30,473 nucleotides of DNA from Sulfotelmatobacter sp049792875 (GTDB lineage: Bacteria > Acidobacteriota > Terriglobia > Terriglobales > Acidobacteriaceae), in the NCBI GenBank assembly GCA_049792875.1, contig JBARBI010000017.1:1-30473 (forward strand). Direction: 5' to 3'. A program made the position numbers and the translations under genes. Positions within the stretch are counted from its first letter, which is position 1. Every line of letters begins with the position of its first letter. Positions 16,286-23,381 of the stretch are shown piece by piece. A model generated the notes under the pieces. That model saw only the letters and a program-made list of their open reading frames with translations, made no database searches and was not told the origin of the DNA.

Positions 16286-17644
16286 TCAGCATCGAGATTC
16301 AGCCGGAGTCCGCGTCCAGCCGTAGCGCTTGAGTTTGTGATGAAGCGTGACGCGGTCAATGTCGAGCACTTCGGCAGCGCGGCTCTGGTTGCCGCCACAC
16401 TCCTCCAGAACCCGCAGAATGTGGGCACGCTCAATGTCGTCCAGACTCTTGCCGGCGGCAGCCACGACCGGTTGCGACTTGAAAATAAAGTCCTGCTCAC
16501 GCAGTTCGGGTTCCTGCGCCACAACCATGGCACGTTCGACAGCGTTTTCGAGTTCCCGCACGTTGCCCATCCAGGGCTGCTGCTGCAACTGGTTCATGGC
16601 GCCCGGTGAAATGCGGGTGACGTGCTTGTTCATGGCGAGCGCAAACTTCCGTACGAAATGTTCGACCAGCGGTGGAATGTCCTCCCGGCGCTCACGCAAC
16701 GCCGGCAGCTCGATGCGGAACACGTTGAGTCGGTAGAACAGATCGGGACGGAACGTGCCCTCTTCGATCATGTTTTCGAGATTCTTGTTGGTGGCGGCCA
16801 CGCAGCGGAAATCGACCTTGATGACCTGGTTCCCGCCGACGCGGGTGATCTCCCGCTCTTGCAACACGCGCAGCAGGTCGGTCTGCGTCTTCAGGCTGAT
16901 GTCCCCGATTTCATCGAGGAACACGGTGCCTCCTTCGGCGATTTCGAATTTCCCCTTCTTGCGATATTGCGCGCCAGTGAAAGCGCCCTTCTCGTGGCCG
17001 AAGAGTTCGCTTTCGAGCAGAGTCTCGGTTAGGGCGCCACAATGGATGACGACCAGGGGATGGAAGCGGCGCAGGCTGGCGGCATGAATGGCGCGAACCA
17101 CCAGCTCTTTGCCCGTTCCACTCTCGCCCGTGATCAAGACGTTGGCATCGGTCGGGCCTACGGTTTCGATGGCCTCAAAGACTTTACGCATGGCCGGACT
17201 CTGCCCTACGAGATCTCCGGGGCGAGTGGCTTCGGCGACGGTTTCACGCAACCGGACGTTTTCTTTTTCCGCGCGGCGATGAGCCAGTGCCTTCTTGACG
17301 AGATGCGCGATTTCGTCGGGATCGAGCGGCTTGCTCACGTAGTCGTAGGCGCCGTTTTTCAGGGCCGTCACAGCCGTTTCCACGGAGGCATAGCCGGTCA
17401 TCATGATGACGATGAGGTCAGGATCCAACTCGTGGAGGCGGCGCTGCAGTTCAATGCCGTCGGTGCCGCGCATCTTGATGTCGAGCAAGGCCAGATCCCA
17501 CTTGTTCTCGGCCATACGGGTGAGCGCGTCGCTGGCGCTTTCAGCGGTTCCGATTTCGTAACCTTCTTCGCGAAACCATTTTCCGAGCGAATCGCGCACG
17601 CTGAGTTCGTCGTCCACGATCAATAGCTTGCCTTGTATTTCCAC
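16286..17644 (-). CDS. NtrC-family sigma-54-dependent response regulator
   Basis: DNA-binding activator for RNA polymerase with sigma-54, 452 residues, all three domains intact. The receiver domain has the acidic pocket DDE (11-13), phospho-acceptor D55, T83 and K105. The AAA+ domain has Walker A GESGTGKE (173-180), the sigma-54 contact loop GAFTGA (220-225) and Walker B VFLDEIGD (241-248). The C-terminal Fis-type helix-turn-helix (GGNQSRAAEVLDIDRVTLHHKL, about 417-438) binds enhancer sites. It starts six bases after the kinase stop codon, so it is the cognate regulator. Its targets are not known; I saw no convincing -24/-12 promoter in the divergent region. Confidence 0.95.
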   Translation of the reverse strand: MEIQGKLLIVDDELSVRDSLGKWFREEGYEIGTAESASDALTRMAENKWDLALLDIKMRGTDGIELQRRLHELDPDLIVIMMTGYASVETAVTALKNGAYDYVSKPLDPDEIAHLVKKALAHRRAEKENVRLRETVAEATRPGDLVGQSPAMRKVFEAIETVGPTDANVLITGESGTGKELVVRAIHAASLRRFHPLVVIHCGALTETLLESELFGHEKGAFTGAQYRKKGKFEIAEGGTVFLDEIGDISLKTQTDLLRVLQEREITRVGGNQVIKVDFRCVAATNKNLENMIEEGTFRPDLFYRLNVFRIELPALRERREDIPPLVEHFVRKFALAMNKHVTRISPGAMNQLQQQPWMGNVRELENAVERAMVVAQEPELREQDFIFKSQPVVAAAGKSLDDIERAHILRVLEECGGNQSRAAEVLDIDRVTLHHKLKRYGWTRTPAESRC

Positions 17645-17650
17645 GTTCGG

Positions 17651-19330
17651 TCACCTCCCGCTGGCAGCAGCGGCAATTTCATTGGCCGGGGCGTTCGCGA
17701 TCTTGTCCCTGTCCTCATCCCACGGCAGGGTTACGGTAAAAGTGGTGCCCCGGCCCACCTCGGACTGCACTTCAATGTTTCCGTTATGGCGTTCGAGAAT
17801 GCTGTGGCTGATGGCAAGACCCAGTCCCACACCGCGCCCGGTCTCTTTGGTGGTGAGGAAGGGCTCAAAAATGCGGGGCAGAATCTCGGCCGGTATGCCG
17901 GAGCCGTCGTCGCGCACGATGATCTGCACGTGGTTCCGTTCACGGCTCAGATGGGTTGTGATCCACAGATTGCCGCCTTGCGGCAGGGCGTCCAAGGCAT
18001 TCATCACCAGCGCGACGAGCACCTGCTCGATCTGGGCCGCGTCGCACAGAACCAGGGGCAGATCAGCATCGAGTTGCGGCTGCACCTGAATTCCCGCGAG
18101 ATCCAGCTGGTGTTGCACCAGGCGCAGAGAGCGGTCGACCACCCGGTTCAGGTTGGCGGGCTGCAGGTTCATGGGCGTGGTGCGGGAAAACGTGAGCAGA
18201 TTCTTGACGAGATCGCCACAGCGGCGACTCTCGGAGGCAATGAGGTCGAGGGAGTCGCAGATATCCTGACGATGATTCCGGCCGCCGTCATCGCGATCAA
18301 TCCACTTGCGCAGCAGCTTGGCGTAGGTGAGGATTCCGGAGAGCGGATTGTTGATCTCGTGCGCCAGCACGGCGGCCATCTTGCCGATCGAGGCCATCTT
18401 CTCGGTATGCAGAGCATGCTCGTGGGCCCGCTTCAGTTCCCGGGTCTTCTGCTCGACGCGTTCTTCCAGCGTGTGGGTCCAAGCGACGTTCTCGGTGTGC
18501 TCCGAGTGCAACTGCCGGCTCATCTCGTTAAAGGAGTGTGCGAGCTCGCCGATTTCGTCCTGGGACTGCACGTCAATCTGGTAGCCCAGGTCGCCCGCGG
18601 CGAGTCGATCTGTGCCGCGTTCCAGCGCCTGGACCGGGCGGCCCACGACTTGCCAGACAAAGAACCAGCTCAGGAGCGCGATCAACAGCAGAGCCCAGCC
18701 CGTGTAGGCAATCATGCGGCGGCTGCTTTCGGCGAGTTGGACGTCTGCCTTTGCCAGCGAAAGATTGGTATCAAGCACGCCGAGGATCTTCTGTTCCGCG
18801 GGATGCGCGTGGCAGGCGGCGTTGGTGCAGGCAGGCTGATTCTCGATGGGAGTGATGATGCCGAGGACGCGTCCCCCGGCCGGGTTCCGATAAATGCGGA
18901 AGCGGTCGGGGCGATTCAAGCGTGCCAGGGGCTGGGACTGGGCGTGGCAGGCGTAGCAGGCTTCGGCGGTCTTATCGACGACGTGGTTCTGTTCCGCCGA
19001 ATCGGTGGTGTAGGTGATTCTGCCTTCCTGATCGAAGATGCGGATCTTTTCCACGCCGGGCTCGCCGGCCATGGTCTTGATGGAGTTGTAAAGACCTTCT
19101 TGATCGTTGCGCAGCATGTACTCCGTGGTGCTGTGCTTGATGACGTCGCTGACGCGTTCCGCGCTGAGGAGGGTGTTTTGTTCCAGATGCTGGCGGTGCA
19201 GGCGGACGTTGAGATATCCCAGCGCCGCGAAGATCACAATCATGGCGCCGAGCAAAAGTATGTTCAGCTTGGCGCTGAGAGTGAAGGTCAGGCGCAACCA
19301 GCGACTGCGAGTTGGTTCAGTCTCCTGCAT
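17651..19330 (-). CDS. Sensor histidine kinase with putative haem c sensor domain
   Basis: Membrane sensor kinase of 559 residues. A first helix (about 22-40), a periplasmic domain (41-207) and a second helix (208-228) lead into HAMP (229-283) and a coiled coil. The HisKA domain follows, with H324 in LAHEINNPL, and then the ATPase domain (N-box N444, DDGSGIP 474-480, GRGVGLGLA 498-506). The periplasmic loop contains CYACH (C125, C128, H129) and CTNAACH (C168, C173, H174). These are CxxCH and Cx4CH haem c attachment motifs, the second spacing known from some multihaem cytochromes. Covalent haem is inferred. It would sense redox state, oxygen or nitric oxide. The ATG lies inside the nrfD-like gene (14-base overlap), so the kinase is translationally tied to the electron-transfer subunits. 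Confidence 0.93.
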   Translation of the reverse strand: MQETEPTRSRWLRLTFTLSAKLNILLLGAMIVIFAALGYLNVRLHRQHLEQNTLLSAERVSDVIKHSTTEYMLRNDQEGLYNSIKTMAGEPGVEKIRIFDQEGRITYTTDSAEQNHVVDKTAEACYACHAQSQPLARLNRPDRFRIYRNPAGGRVLGIITPIENQPACTNAACHAHPAEQKILGVLDTNLSLAKADVQLAESSRRMIAYTGWALLLIALLSWFFVWQVVGRPVQALERGTDRLAAGDLGYQIDVQSQDEIGELAHSFNEMSRQLHSEHTENVAWTHTLEERVEQKTRELKRAHEHALHTEKMASIGKMAAVLAHEINNPLSGILTYAKLLRKWIDRDDGGRNHRQDICDSLDLIASESRRCGDLVKNLLTFSRTTPMNLQPANLNRVVDRSLRLVQHQLDLAGIQVQPQLDADLPLVLCDAAQIEQVLVALVMNALDALPQGGNLWITTHLSRERNHVQIIVRDDGSGIPAEILPRIFEPFLTTKETGRGVGLGLAISHSILERHNGNIEVQSEVGRGTTFTVTLPWDEDRDKIANAPANEIAAAASGR

Positions 19331-20513
19331 TCTCCATGACCGGTGAAATGTCCGGCACCGCAGCCTTCTGCTCCGTAAGCCGCTCCTGCATCAGTTCCTC
19401 TTTGGGGAAGATGGGCAGATATTTCACCGCCAGGCCGAACAGCGCAAAGCCGACCGCGATGATCATGCCGGTGACGGCCAACTCCGTCCATTTGGGGAAG
19501 TAGCGGACTCCGGTCGATCCTTCGAATCCCGTGATGCTCACGTTCATGCGATTGGTGATGAAACCGAGAACGACCAGCACGGCGGAAAGGTAAAGCCCGT
19601 TGGGACTGGATCGAACTTTGGGTTGCACCAGGAGAGCCAGGGGCAGGATGATGCAGAGGGATATCTCCAGCCAGAACAGGTACATCTCGTATCCGGGTTG
19701 CAGTGCCAGCTTGAGCGCGCCACGATTGGCCAAGTCCTCGAAGCGGAGGATCCCATACACTCCCAGCACCACCACCAGAACCCGGCCGAGTTCCTGCAGG
19801 ACCGGAAGTTCCAGTTGCAATCCGAAATGCCTGGAACTCAGGGACGACTCGAAGATGGTCATGGCCAATCCCACGGCAATGGCCGAGAGAAAGAAAAACA
19901 CCGGCAGCAACGGGCTGTACCAGAAGGGGTGCAGCTTCTCGGGAACAATCAGATACAGCGTGCCCAGCGACGATTGATGCAGCGTAGAGAGGATCACGCC
20001 GCAGATCACCAGCGGAATCAGAATCGCGCGCACCACCTTCAAGGGTCTTTGCAGGTTGAAGCGCTCCAGCACGATCGGCGAAAACTCGAGCGCGAGCACG
20101 GTGGTGTACAGCATCACGCAATATGCCACTTCGAACATCACCGAGTGCGGATTCCGCATGATCAGCGGATGCCATATGTTGTAGGGCTTGCCCAGGTCGA
20201 ACATCAGAGCAGCGCACACCAGGATGTAGCCGAGGAATGCTGTGAGAATCGTGGGCCGGATGATGGAGTGCAGCCGCTTGATGTTAAGAATGTGGACGGC
20301 GGCGGTGAGCGTGAAACCGCCTGCAGCCAGCATGACGCCGCACAGCACGTCAAAGCTGATCCAGATACCCCAGGGAAATTGATCGCTGAGGTGAGTCGAG
20401 GCGCCCAGACCCTGGGTGAAACGCACGAAGGTGGCGTAGAAGCCGCCGGCCATCAAGACCAGAAAGACCAGCTTCCAGAAGCTGAGCTTGAACGTCGAGG
20501 TGCGGGCCATCAT
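19317..20513 (-). CDS. NrfD/HybB-type polytopic membrane subunit
   Basis: Integral membrane quinone-reactive subunit of the NrfD/PsrC/HybB family, 398 residues with about nine or ten hydrophobic helices. The start is ATG 20513, overlapping the ferredoxin stop as ATGA and preceded by GGGAGGA five bases away. A frame extending to 20594 is rejected because its extra residues lie within the ferredoxin gene. Segments such as FPWGIWISFDVLCGVMLAAG, FDLGKPYNIWHP and LHQSSLGTLYLIVPEKLHP match HybB-like members. The family passes electrons between the quinone pool and an FeS partner and has no haem of its own. No catalytic subunit is encoded beside it. Confidence 0.92.
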   Translation of the reverse strand: MMARTSTFKLSFWKLVFLVLMAGGFYATFVRFTQGLGASTHLSDQFPWGIWISFDVLCGVMLAAGGFTLTAAVHILNIKRLHSIIRPTILTAFLGYILVCAALMFDLGKPYNIWHPLIMRNPHSVMFEVAYCVMLYTTVLALEFSPIVLERFNLQRPLKVVRAILIPLVICGVILSTLHQSSLGTLYLIVPEKLHPFWYSPLLPVFFFLSAIAVGLAMTIFESSLSSRHFGLQLELPVLQELGRVLVVVLGVYGILRFEDLANRGALKLALQPGYEMYLFWLEISLCIILPLALLVQPKVRSSPNGLYLSAVLVVLGFITNRMNVSITGFEGSTGVRYFPKWTELAVTGMIIAVGFALFGLAVKYLPIFPKEELMQERLTEQKAAVPDISPVMENAGD

Positions 20514-21286
20514 GGCTTCCTCCCATTTTTCCTGTCGGCCGTAGGCTTCGGTCCTTCGGCCAGGGCAACTTCTTCCCGCCGGTGCGTGATCCACCAGATG
20601 CCGCCGAGCACCATTCCGCCCAGGGGAACGAAGTCGGGAATATGGGATAGGACTCGGTACGTCAGCATGGGGAGAGGATCTTTGGAAATGTTGGTGTGGT
20701 AGCCAAAGGTCTCGAACGGAACAGCGGAAAGCAGCAGGACCGACGTGCCGCCGACTTCCTCGATCCCATAAACGTGGTCTACGTAGTTGCCCGGGTTGTC
20801 GTGAATCCGTTTCTGAGCTTCGGCAATCAGTTCGTCGCGCTCGCCGAACTTAGTCGCGCCGGTGGGACAGATTTCCGCGCACGCGGTCGGCTTTCCCTGG
20901 CCCACGCGATCGGGGCACATGGTGCACTTTTGCACTTTGGGAATGAGCTTGCCCCATTCGTATTTGGGGACGCTGAACGGGCACGCCACCATGCAGTAGC
21001 GGCAGCCCATGCACTTCGAGGCGTCGTAGGTAACAGGTCCGAGGGCAGTTTTCTGAAGCGCACCGACCGGACAAACGGAAGCGCAGGACGGCTCGGCGCA
21101 GTTCATGCACAGGCGGCGCATAAACTTGTCGCCGCGCATGAGCACTACTGTCAGTTTATGGTCAGACTGTATCTGCTCGGCGGCGATCGCGTCGTCGTAC
21201 GGAAGTTTGTTTTGCCCAGCGCAAGCCTGTTCGCATTGCTTGCAGCCGATACAGATCGTTGCATCGTATAAGAGTGCTTTGCTCAT
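20510..21286 (-). CDS. Four-cluster ferredoxin-like electron-transfer subunit (HybA/NrfC/DmsB type)
   Basis: Electron-transfer protein of 258 residues with 16 cysteines in four ferredoxin groups. They are C12-15-18-22, C60-63-68-72, C92-95-98-102 and C121-124-136-140, so four 4Fe-4S clusters are predicted. A single hydrophobic helix (about 219-234) lies near the C-terminus, as in HybA, but there is no Tat signal. The protein begins MSKALLYDATICIGC, so the side of the membrane on which it works is uncertain. Positive residues after the helix (THRRE, RKNGRKP) suggest a cytoplasmic tail. It is the first gene of the operon, and its stop overlaps the nrfD-like start. Its Shine-Dalgarno is partly inside a leader hairpin (21297-21334). 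Confidence 0.92.
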   Translation of the reverse strand: MSKALLYDATICIGCKQCEQACAGQNKLPYDDAIAAEQIQSDHKLTVVLMRGDKFMRRLCMNCAEPSCASVCPVGALQKTALGPVTYDASKCMGCRYCMVACPFSVPKYEWGKLIPKVQKCTMCPDRVGQGKPTACAEICPTGATKFGERDELIAEAQKRIHDNPGNYVDHVYGIEEVGGTSVLLLSAVPFETFGYHTNISKDPLPMLTYRVLSHIPDFVPLGGMVLGGIWWITHRREEVALAEGPKPTADRKNGRKP

Positions 21287-21296
21287 GAAGTTCTTC

Positions 21297-21334
21297 TCCG
21301 GACGTGGCTGTCCCGCTAGACAGAGTCGTCCGGA
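21297..21334 (-). promoter_or_regulatory. Leader hairpin covering the ribosome binding site of the FeS gene
   Basis: On the minus strand TCCGGACG pairs with CGTCCGGA (eight bases), then a 3x3 internal loop, then CTGTC pairs with GACAG around a TAGCGG loop. The last three bases of the outer stem (GGA) belong to the Shine-Dalgarno GGAGAAG, and the stem ends ten bases before the ATG. The hairpin could therefore hold back translation of the operon. Confidence 0.6.
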
Positions 21335-21417
21335 AATCCTTTCGACCTACGCCTGAGCTGAATGAGGAGGGTAGGAGCGATTACCGGCGTAACCGGAGAC
21401 GGGAATCGGGCCCGCTC

Positions 21418-21466
21418 AAGCTGCTTACCTCATCCAATCAGAGGCTGTCGCGAAAATCAGCAGCTT
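21418..21466. promoter_or_regulatory. Second structured leader element
   Basis: AAGCTGCT (21418-21425) and AGCAGCTT (21459-21466) form a perfect eight-base stem, enclosing CCTC (21428-21431) paired with GAGG (21441-21444). It lies 130-180 bases upstream of the FeS start codon and would be in the 5' leader if transcription starts near the CRP/FNR-type box at 21507. No T-run follows. Confidence 0.45.
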
Positions 21467-21506
21467 CAGACAGCTAAGATTCTCAACAATGAAGCCTTTC
21501 TCAGCC

Positions 21507-21520
21507 GTGACCTGCATCAC
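21507..21520. promoter_or_regulatory. CRP/FNR-type operator 1
   Basis: GTGA-CCTGCA-TCAC, a perfect two-fold symmetric pair of half-sites with the six-base spacer of CRP/FNR-superfamily boxes. It lies 221 bases from the FeS start on one side and 392 from the GcvH-like start on the other. Confidence 0.55.
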
Positions 21521-21597
21521 TTTTGCACGTGACGCTGATCAATAGGGTTTCGCATCGTCGGAATGCTCGGTTTCACGTTGTCTTTTGCAACAGCGTG

Positions 21598-21611
21598 GTG
21601 ATGCGAATCAC
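21598..21611. promoter_or_regulatory. CRP/FNR-type operator 2
   Basis: GTGA-TGCGAA-TCAC, a second perfect box 91 bases from the first in the divergent control region. Extended by flanking bases it reads GGTGATGCGAATCACA. That matches 15 of 16 bases of the reverse complement of the box at 23148-23163, so one regulator probably reads both. Confidence 0.65.
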
Positions 21612-21911
21612 ATCAGTCGATTGGTTTGGGTCAAGTCCTTGAGCGCGTGCTACTTCGGATGGGACGCGTGTCGCGAGTCAAGCCAACCACCACGATTCCT
21701 GTTGCGATCTTCATCGTGAGTCACTGATTTGCTTTTGCGCATGTTTCGCGTCGGTGCAGACGAGCTGTCCTCGATCTCATTCATTGTGTTCAGGATGCTT
21801 GTGTGGGTTGGCGCAGTCCGCAGCCGGTCTGAGTTTGGTCTGGCGATTGCCTTAGTAAAAACGTGAGTGACCCAGAAACAAACAAAGGGGAACTCCGGGC
21901 GAGGTGGGGTT

Positions 21912-22583
21912 ATGACAGTCATCCTGGTGCTGCTTACATTCGCAATCTTTCTACTCATTGACTACGTGCGTGGACAGAAACAACTCACGAAGCAGCCTGT
22001 GCTCGAGACAGCAACTCGGGAATCGGCATCGCGCGTTGTTCCGGCGATGGTCGCAGGCTTTCAGGTTCCAGAGAACCTGCGCTATCACCCGGGACACGCC
22101 TGGGCGTTGAGCGAGAGCCGAGAGCTGGTGCGGGTGGGCATGGACGATTTCGCATCGAAACTGGTGGGAAAGATTGAGAGCATCGCCCTGCCGCAGCGCG
22201 GTCGCTGGGTTCGCCAGGGACAGAAGATCTGGACGATCTTCCGCGACGGCCATTCGGTGGACATGGTCTCGCCGATCGAAGGCACGGTGACCGACATCAA
22301 CGAGGCAGTGATGAAAAATCCGGAGCTCGCGCGGAAGGATCCTTATGGAGACGGCTGGCTGTTGACCGTACAGGCCCCCGACGCGAAGATCAACTTCCGC
22401 AACCTGATGGGCGGCACCCTGGCGCGGTTGTGGACTGAATCGTCCGCGCTGCGGCTGCAAAGCCGAATGCCGATGGCGGTGGGCGCACTGGCACAGGATG
22501 GCGGCGTGGCGGTCGACGATATCACGGCACATCTGCCCGACGAAGACTGGGCCACGCTGACGAAAGAGTTCTTCTTGTCTTAG
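21912..22583 (+). CDS. Membrane-anchored GcvH-like protein without the lipoyl lysine
   Basis: 223 residues from ATG 21912, which has GAGGTG five bases upstream; an in-frame GTG at 21867 has no Shine-Dalgarno. One N-terminal helix (residues 2-19) anchors a domain with the fold pattern of glycine-cleavage H protein. YHPGHAWA matches the H-protein YTKEHEWV, VRVGMDDFASKLVGKI matches its second strand set, and SPIEGTVTDIN and DPYGDGW are nearly canonical. The lysine that carries lipoate (ESVKA in H proteins) is replaced; the region reads FRDGHSVDMVSP and has no lysine. Lipoylation is therefore not expected, and a C-terminal extension of about 65 residues is unassigned. The gene is divergent from the FeS-NrfD operon and shares its control region. 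Function unknown. Confidence 0.8.
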   Translation: MTVILVLLTFAIFLLIDYVRGQKQLTKQPVLETATRESASRVVPAMVAGFQVPENLRYHPGHAWALSESRELVRVGMDDFASKLVGKIESIALPQRGRWVRQGQKIWTIFRDGHSVDMVSPIEGTVTDINEAVMKNPELARKDPYGDGWLLTVQAPDAKINFRNLMGGTLARLWTESSALRLQSRMPMAVGALAQDGGVAVDDITAHLPDEDWATLTKEFFLS

Positions 22584-22634
22584 AGAGCGATCAAGGAACA
22601 CAGTCGAGGCCAACCTCGCCCGACTTTCATGTAC

Positions 22635-22667
22635 AGCTGCCCGGGGCTAATGCCGGGCGGCTTTTTT
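22635..22667 (+). terminator. Intrinsic terminator after the GcvH-like gene
   Basis: AGCTGCCCGG (22635-22644) pairs with CCGGGCGGCT (22653-22662, one G-T pair) around an eight-base loop, followed by six T residues. It is a textbook plus-strand terminator 50 bases beyond the stop codon. Confidence 0.85.
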
Positions 22668-22679
22668 CTGAGGGAGGCT

Positions 22680-23087
22680 TCAGTCGGCCGCTGCGTTTTC
22701 CGCAACCGGGCGCGAGAAAGAACGGAAAATCCAGCTGCCTACCACTACCGCGGAAGTCAGCAGGATCACGCGCAAATACTGGGCGACCGGCAGGGCGGCG
22801 TCTCCGAAAATGCTCCGCACCAGGCCAAAGGTCGCACTGCCGGCGCACAGAGCGAAATATGCGCGTTCTCTCCCGCAGCGCGCGATACTCACCAGCCAAG
22901 CCAGGATCGACGCCACGGTCAGGTAGATGGCGATCAGAATGAGATCCGCGGTTGCGCCAACACCGTGGAATGGGACTCCGGCCTTGGGCGAAGCGAACCC
23001 GTGCAGCGCAATCCCCACGAAGACGAAGGAGTGGGCGAGGGCGATCAAGACACGCTTGCGATTGGTGAGGACCCCAAAGTCGTTCAT
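22680..23087 (-). CDS. Small four-helix membrane protein, unknown function
   Basis: 135 residues from ATG 23087; the frame also opens at 23162, but that start falls inside a CRP/FNR-type operator. Four hydrophobic segments are visible: VLIALAHSFVFVGIALHGF, ADLILIAIYLTVASILAWL, a less hydrophobic YFALCAGSATFGLVRSIFG, and LRVILLTSAVVVGSWIF. I do not recognise a family. The operator at 23148-23163 is 61 bases upstream, a normal distance for an activator-dependent promoter, and nearly matches a box in the FeS-operon control region. A role in the same respiratory or redox response is inferred. Confidence 0.65.
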   Translation of the reverse strand: MNDFGVLTNRKRVLIALAHSFVFVGIALHGFASPKAGVPFHGVGATADLILIAIYLTVASILAWLVSIARCGRERAYFALCAGSATFGLVRSIFGDAALPVAQYLRVILLTSAVVVGSWIFRSFSRPVAENAAAD

Positions 23088-23147
23088 AACCTGATTCAGT
23101 TTCGCCTGTCCGGCGTGAACCGCCCTGTGACCAGTCTTACTGCAACT

Positions 23148-23163
23148 TGTGATTCGCATCACA
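23148..23163. promoter_or_regulatory. CRP/FNR-type operator 3 (perfect TGTGA-N6-TCACA)
   Basis: TGTGATTCGCATCACA, a perfect five-base inverted repeat with a six-base spacer, the consensus form of CRP-type sites. It lies 61 bases upstream of the four-helix membrane protein (- strand) and 218 bases upstream of the amidohydrolase (+ strand). A lone TGTGA half-site is nearby at 23126-23130. Its core matches operator 2. Confidence 0.7.
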
Positions 23164-23381
23164 GGACTTTCGGCTCACCGCGATGTCAACAATCTTTGGG
23201 TGCCCCATTTTGGCCGCGTTCTTTGCGGCAAAAGTGGGTATCTCAAACGGCGTTCGTCGAAGGTTCTTGTTCTCAGCGCGGCTCGGAGAAGACGTGTTCC
23301 CCACAGTCGCCGGGACGGTGGCGCTACCTGCTGCTGCTTTCTGGCCATGGAACGATTCGGGGTGGTACCATCGCGGGCGAT

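Larger units (their letters stand above)
21287..21911. other. Divergent control region
   Basis: This 625-base stretch between the minus-strand redox operon and the plus-strand GcvH-like gene holds no convincing gene. It contains two CRP/FNR-type palindromes and two structured leader elements (annotated separately). I searched by eye for sigma-54 promoters. The best partial match is CTGCATCACTTTTGCA at 21512-21527, which lacks the essential GG of the -24 element. Confidence 0.6.

Noticed and set aside
17633..19339. Long plus-strand open frame of 568 codons opposite the histidine kinase
   Set aside because: The minus strand encodes a complete kinase with all motifs. The plus frame has no recognisable domain and is an antisense shadow of GC-rich coding DNA.
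19623..20702. Plus-strand open frame of 359 codons opposite the NrfD-like gene
   Set aside because: Its composition is very rich in Q, H and E, as expected from the reverse complement of a membrane protein, and it overlaps two supported genes.
21512..21527. Possible sigma-54 promoter CTGCATCACTTTTGCA
   Set aside because: The -12 side fits, but the obligatory GG at -24 is absent, so autoregulation by the NtrC-type protein cannot be claimed here.
22629..23381. Upstream in-frame extension of the amidohydrolase
   Set aside because: It would cross a strong terminator and the opposing membrane-protein gene. The signal peptide begins at 23382.
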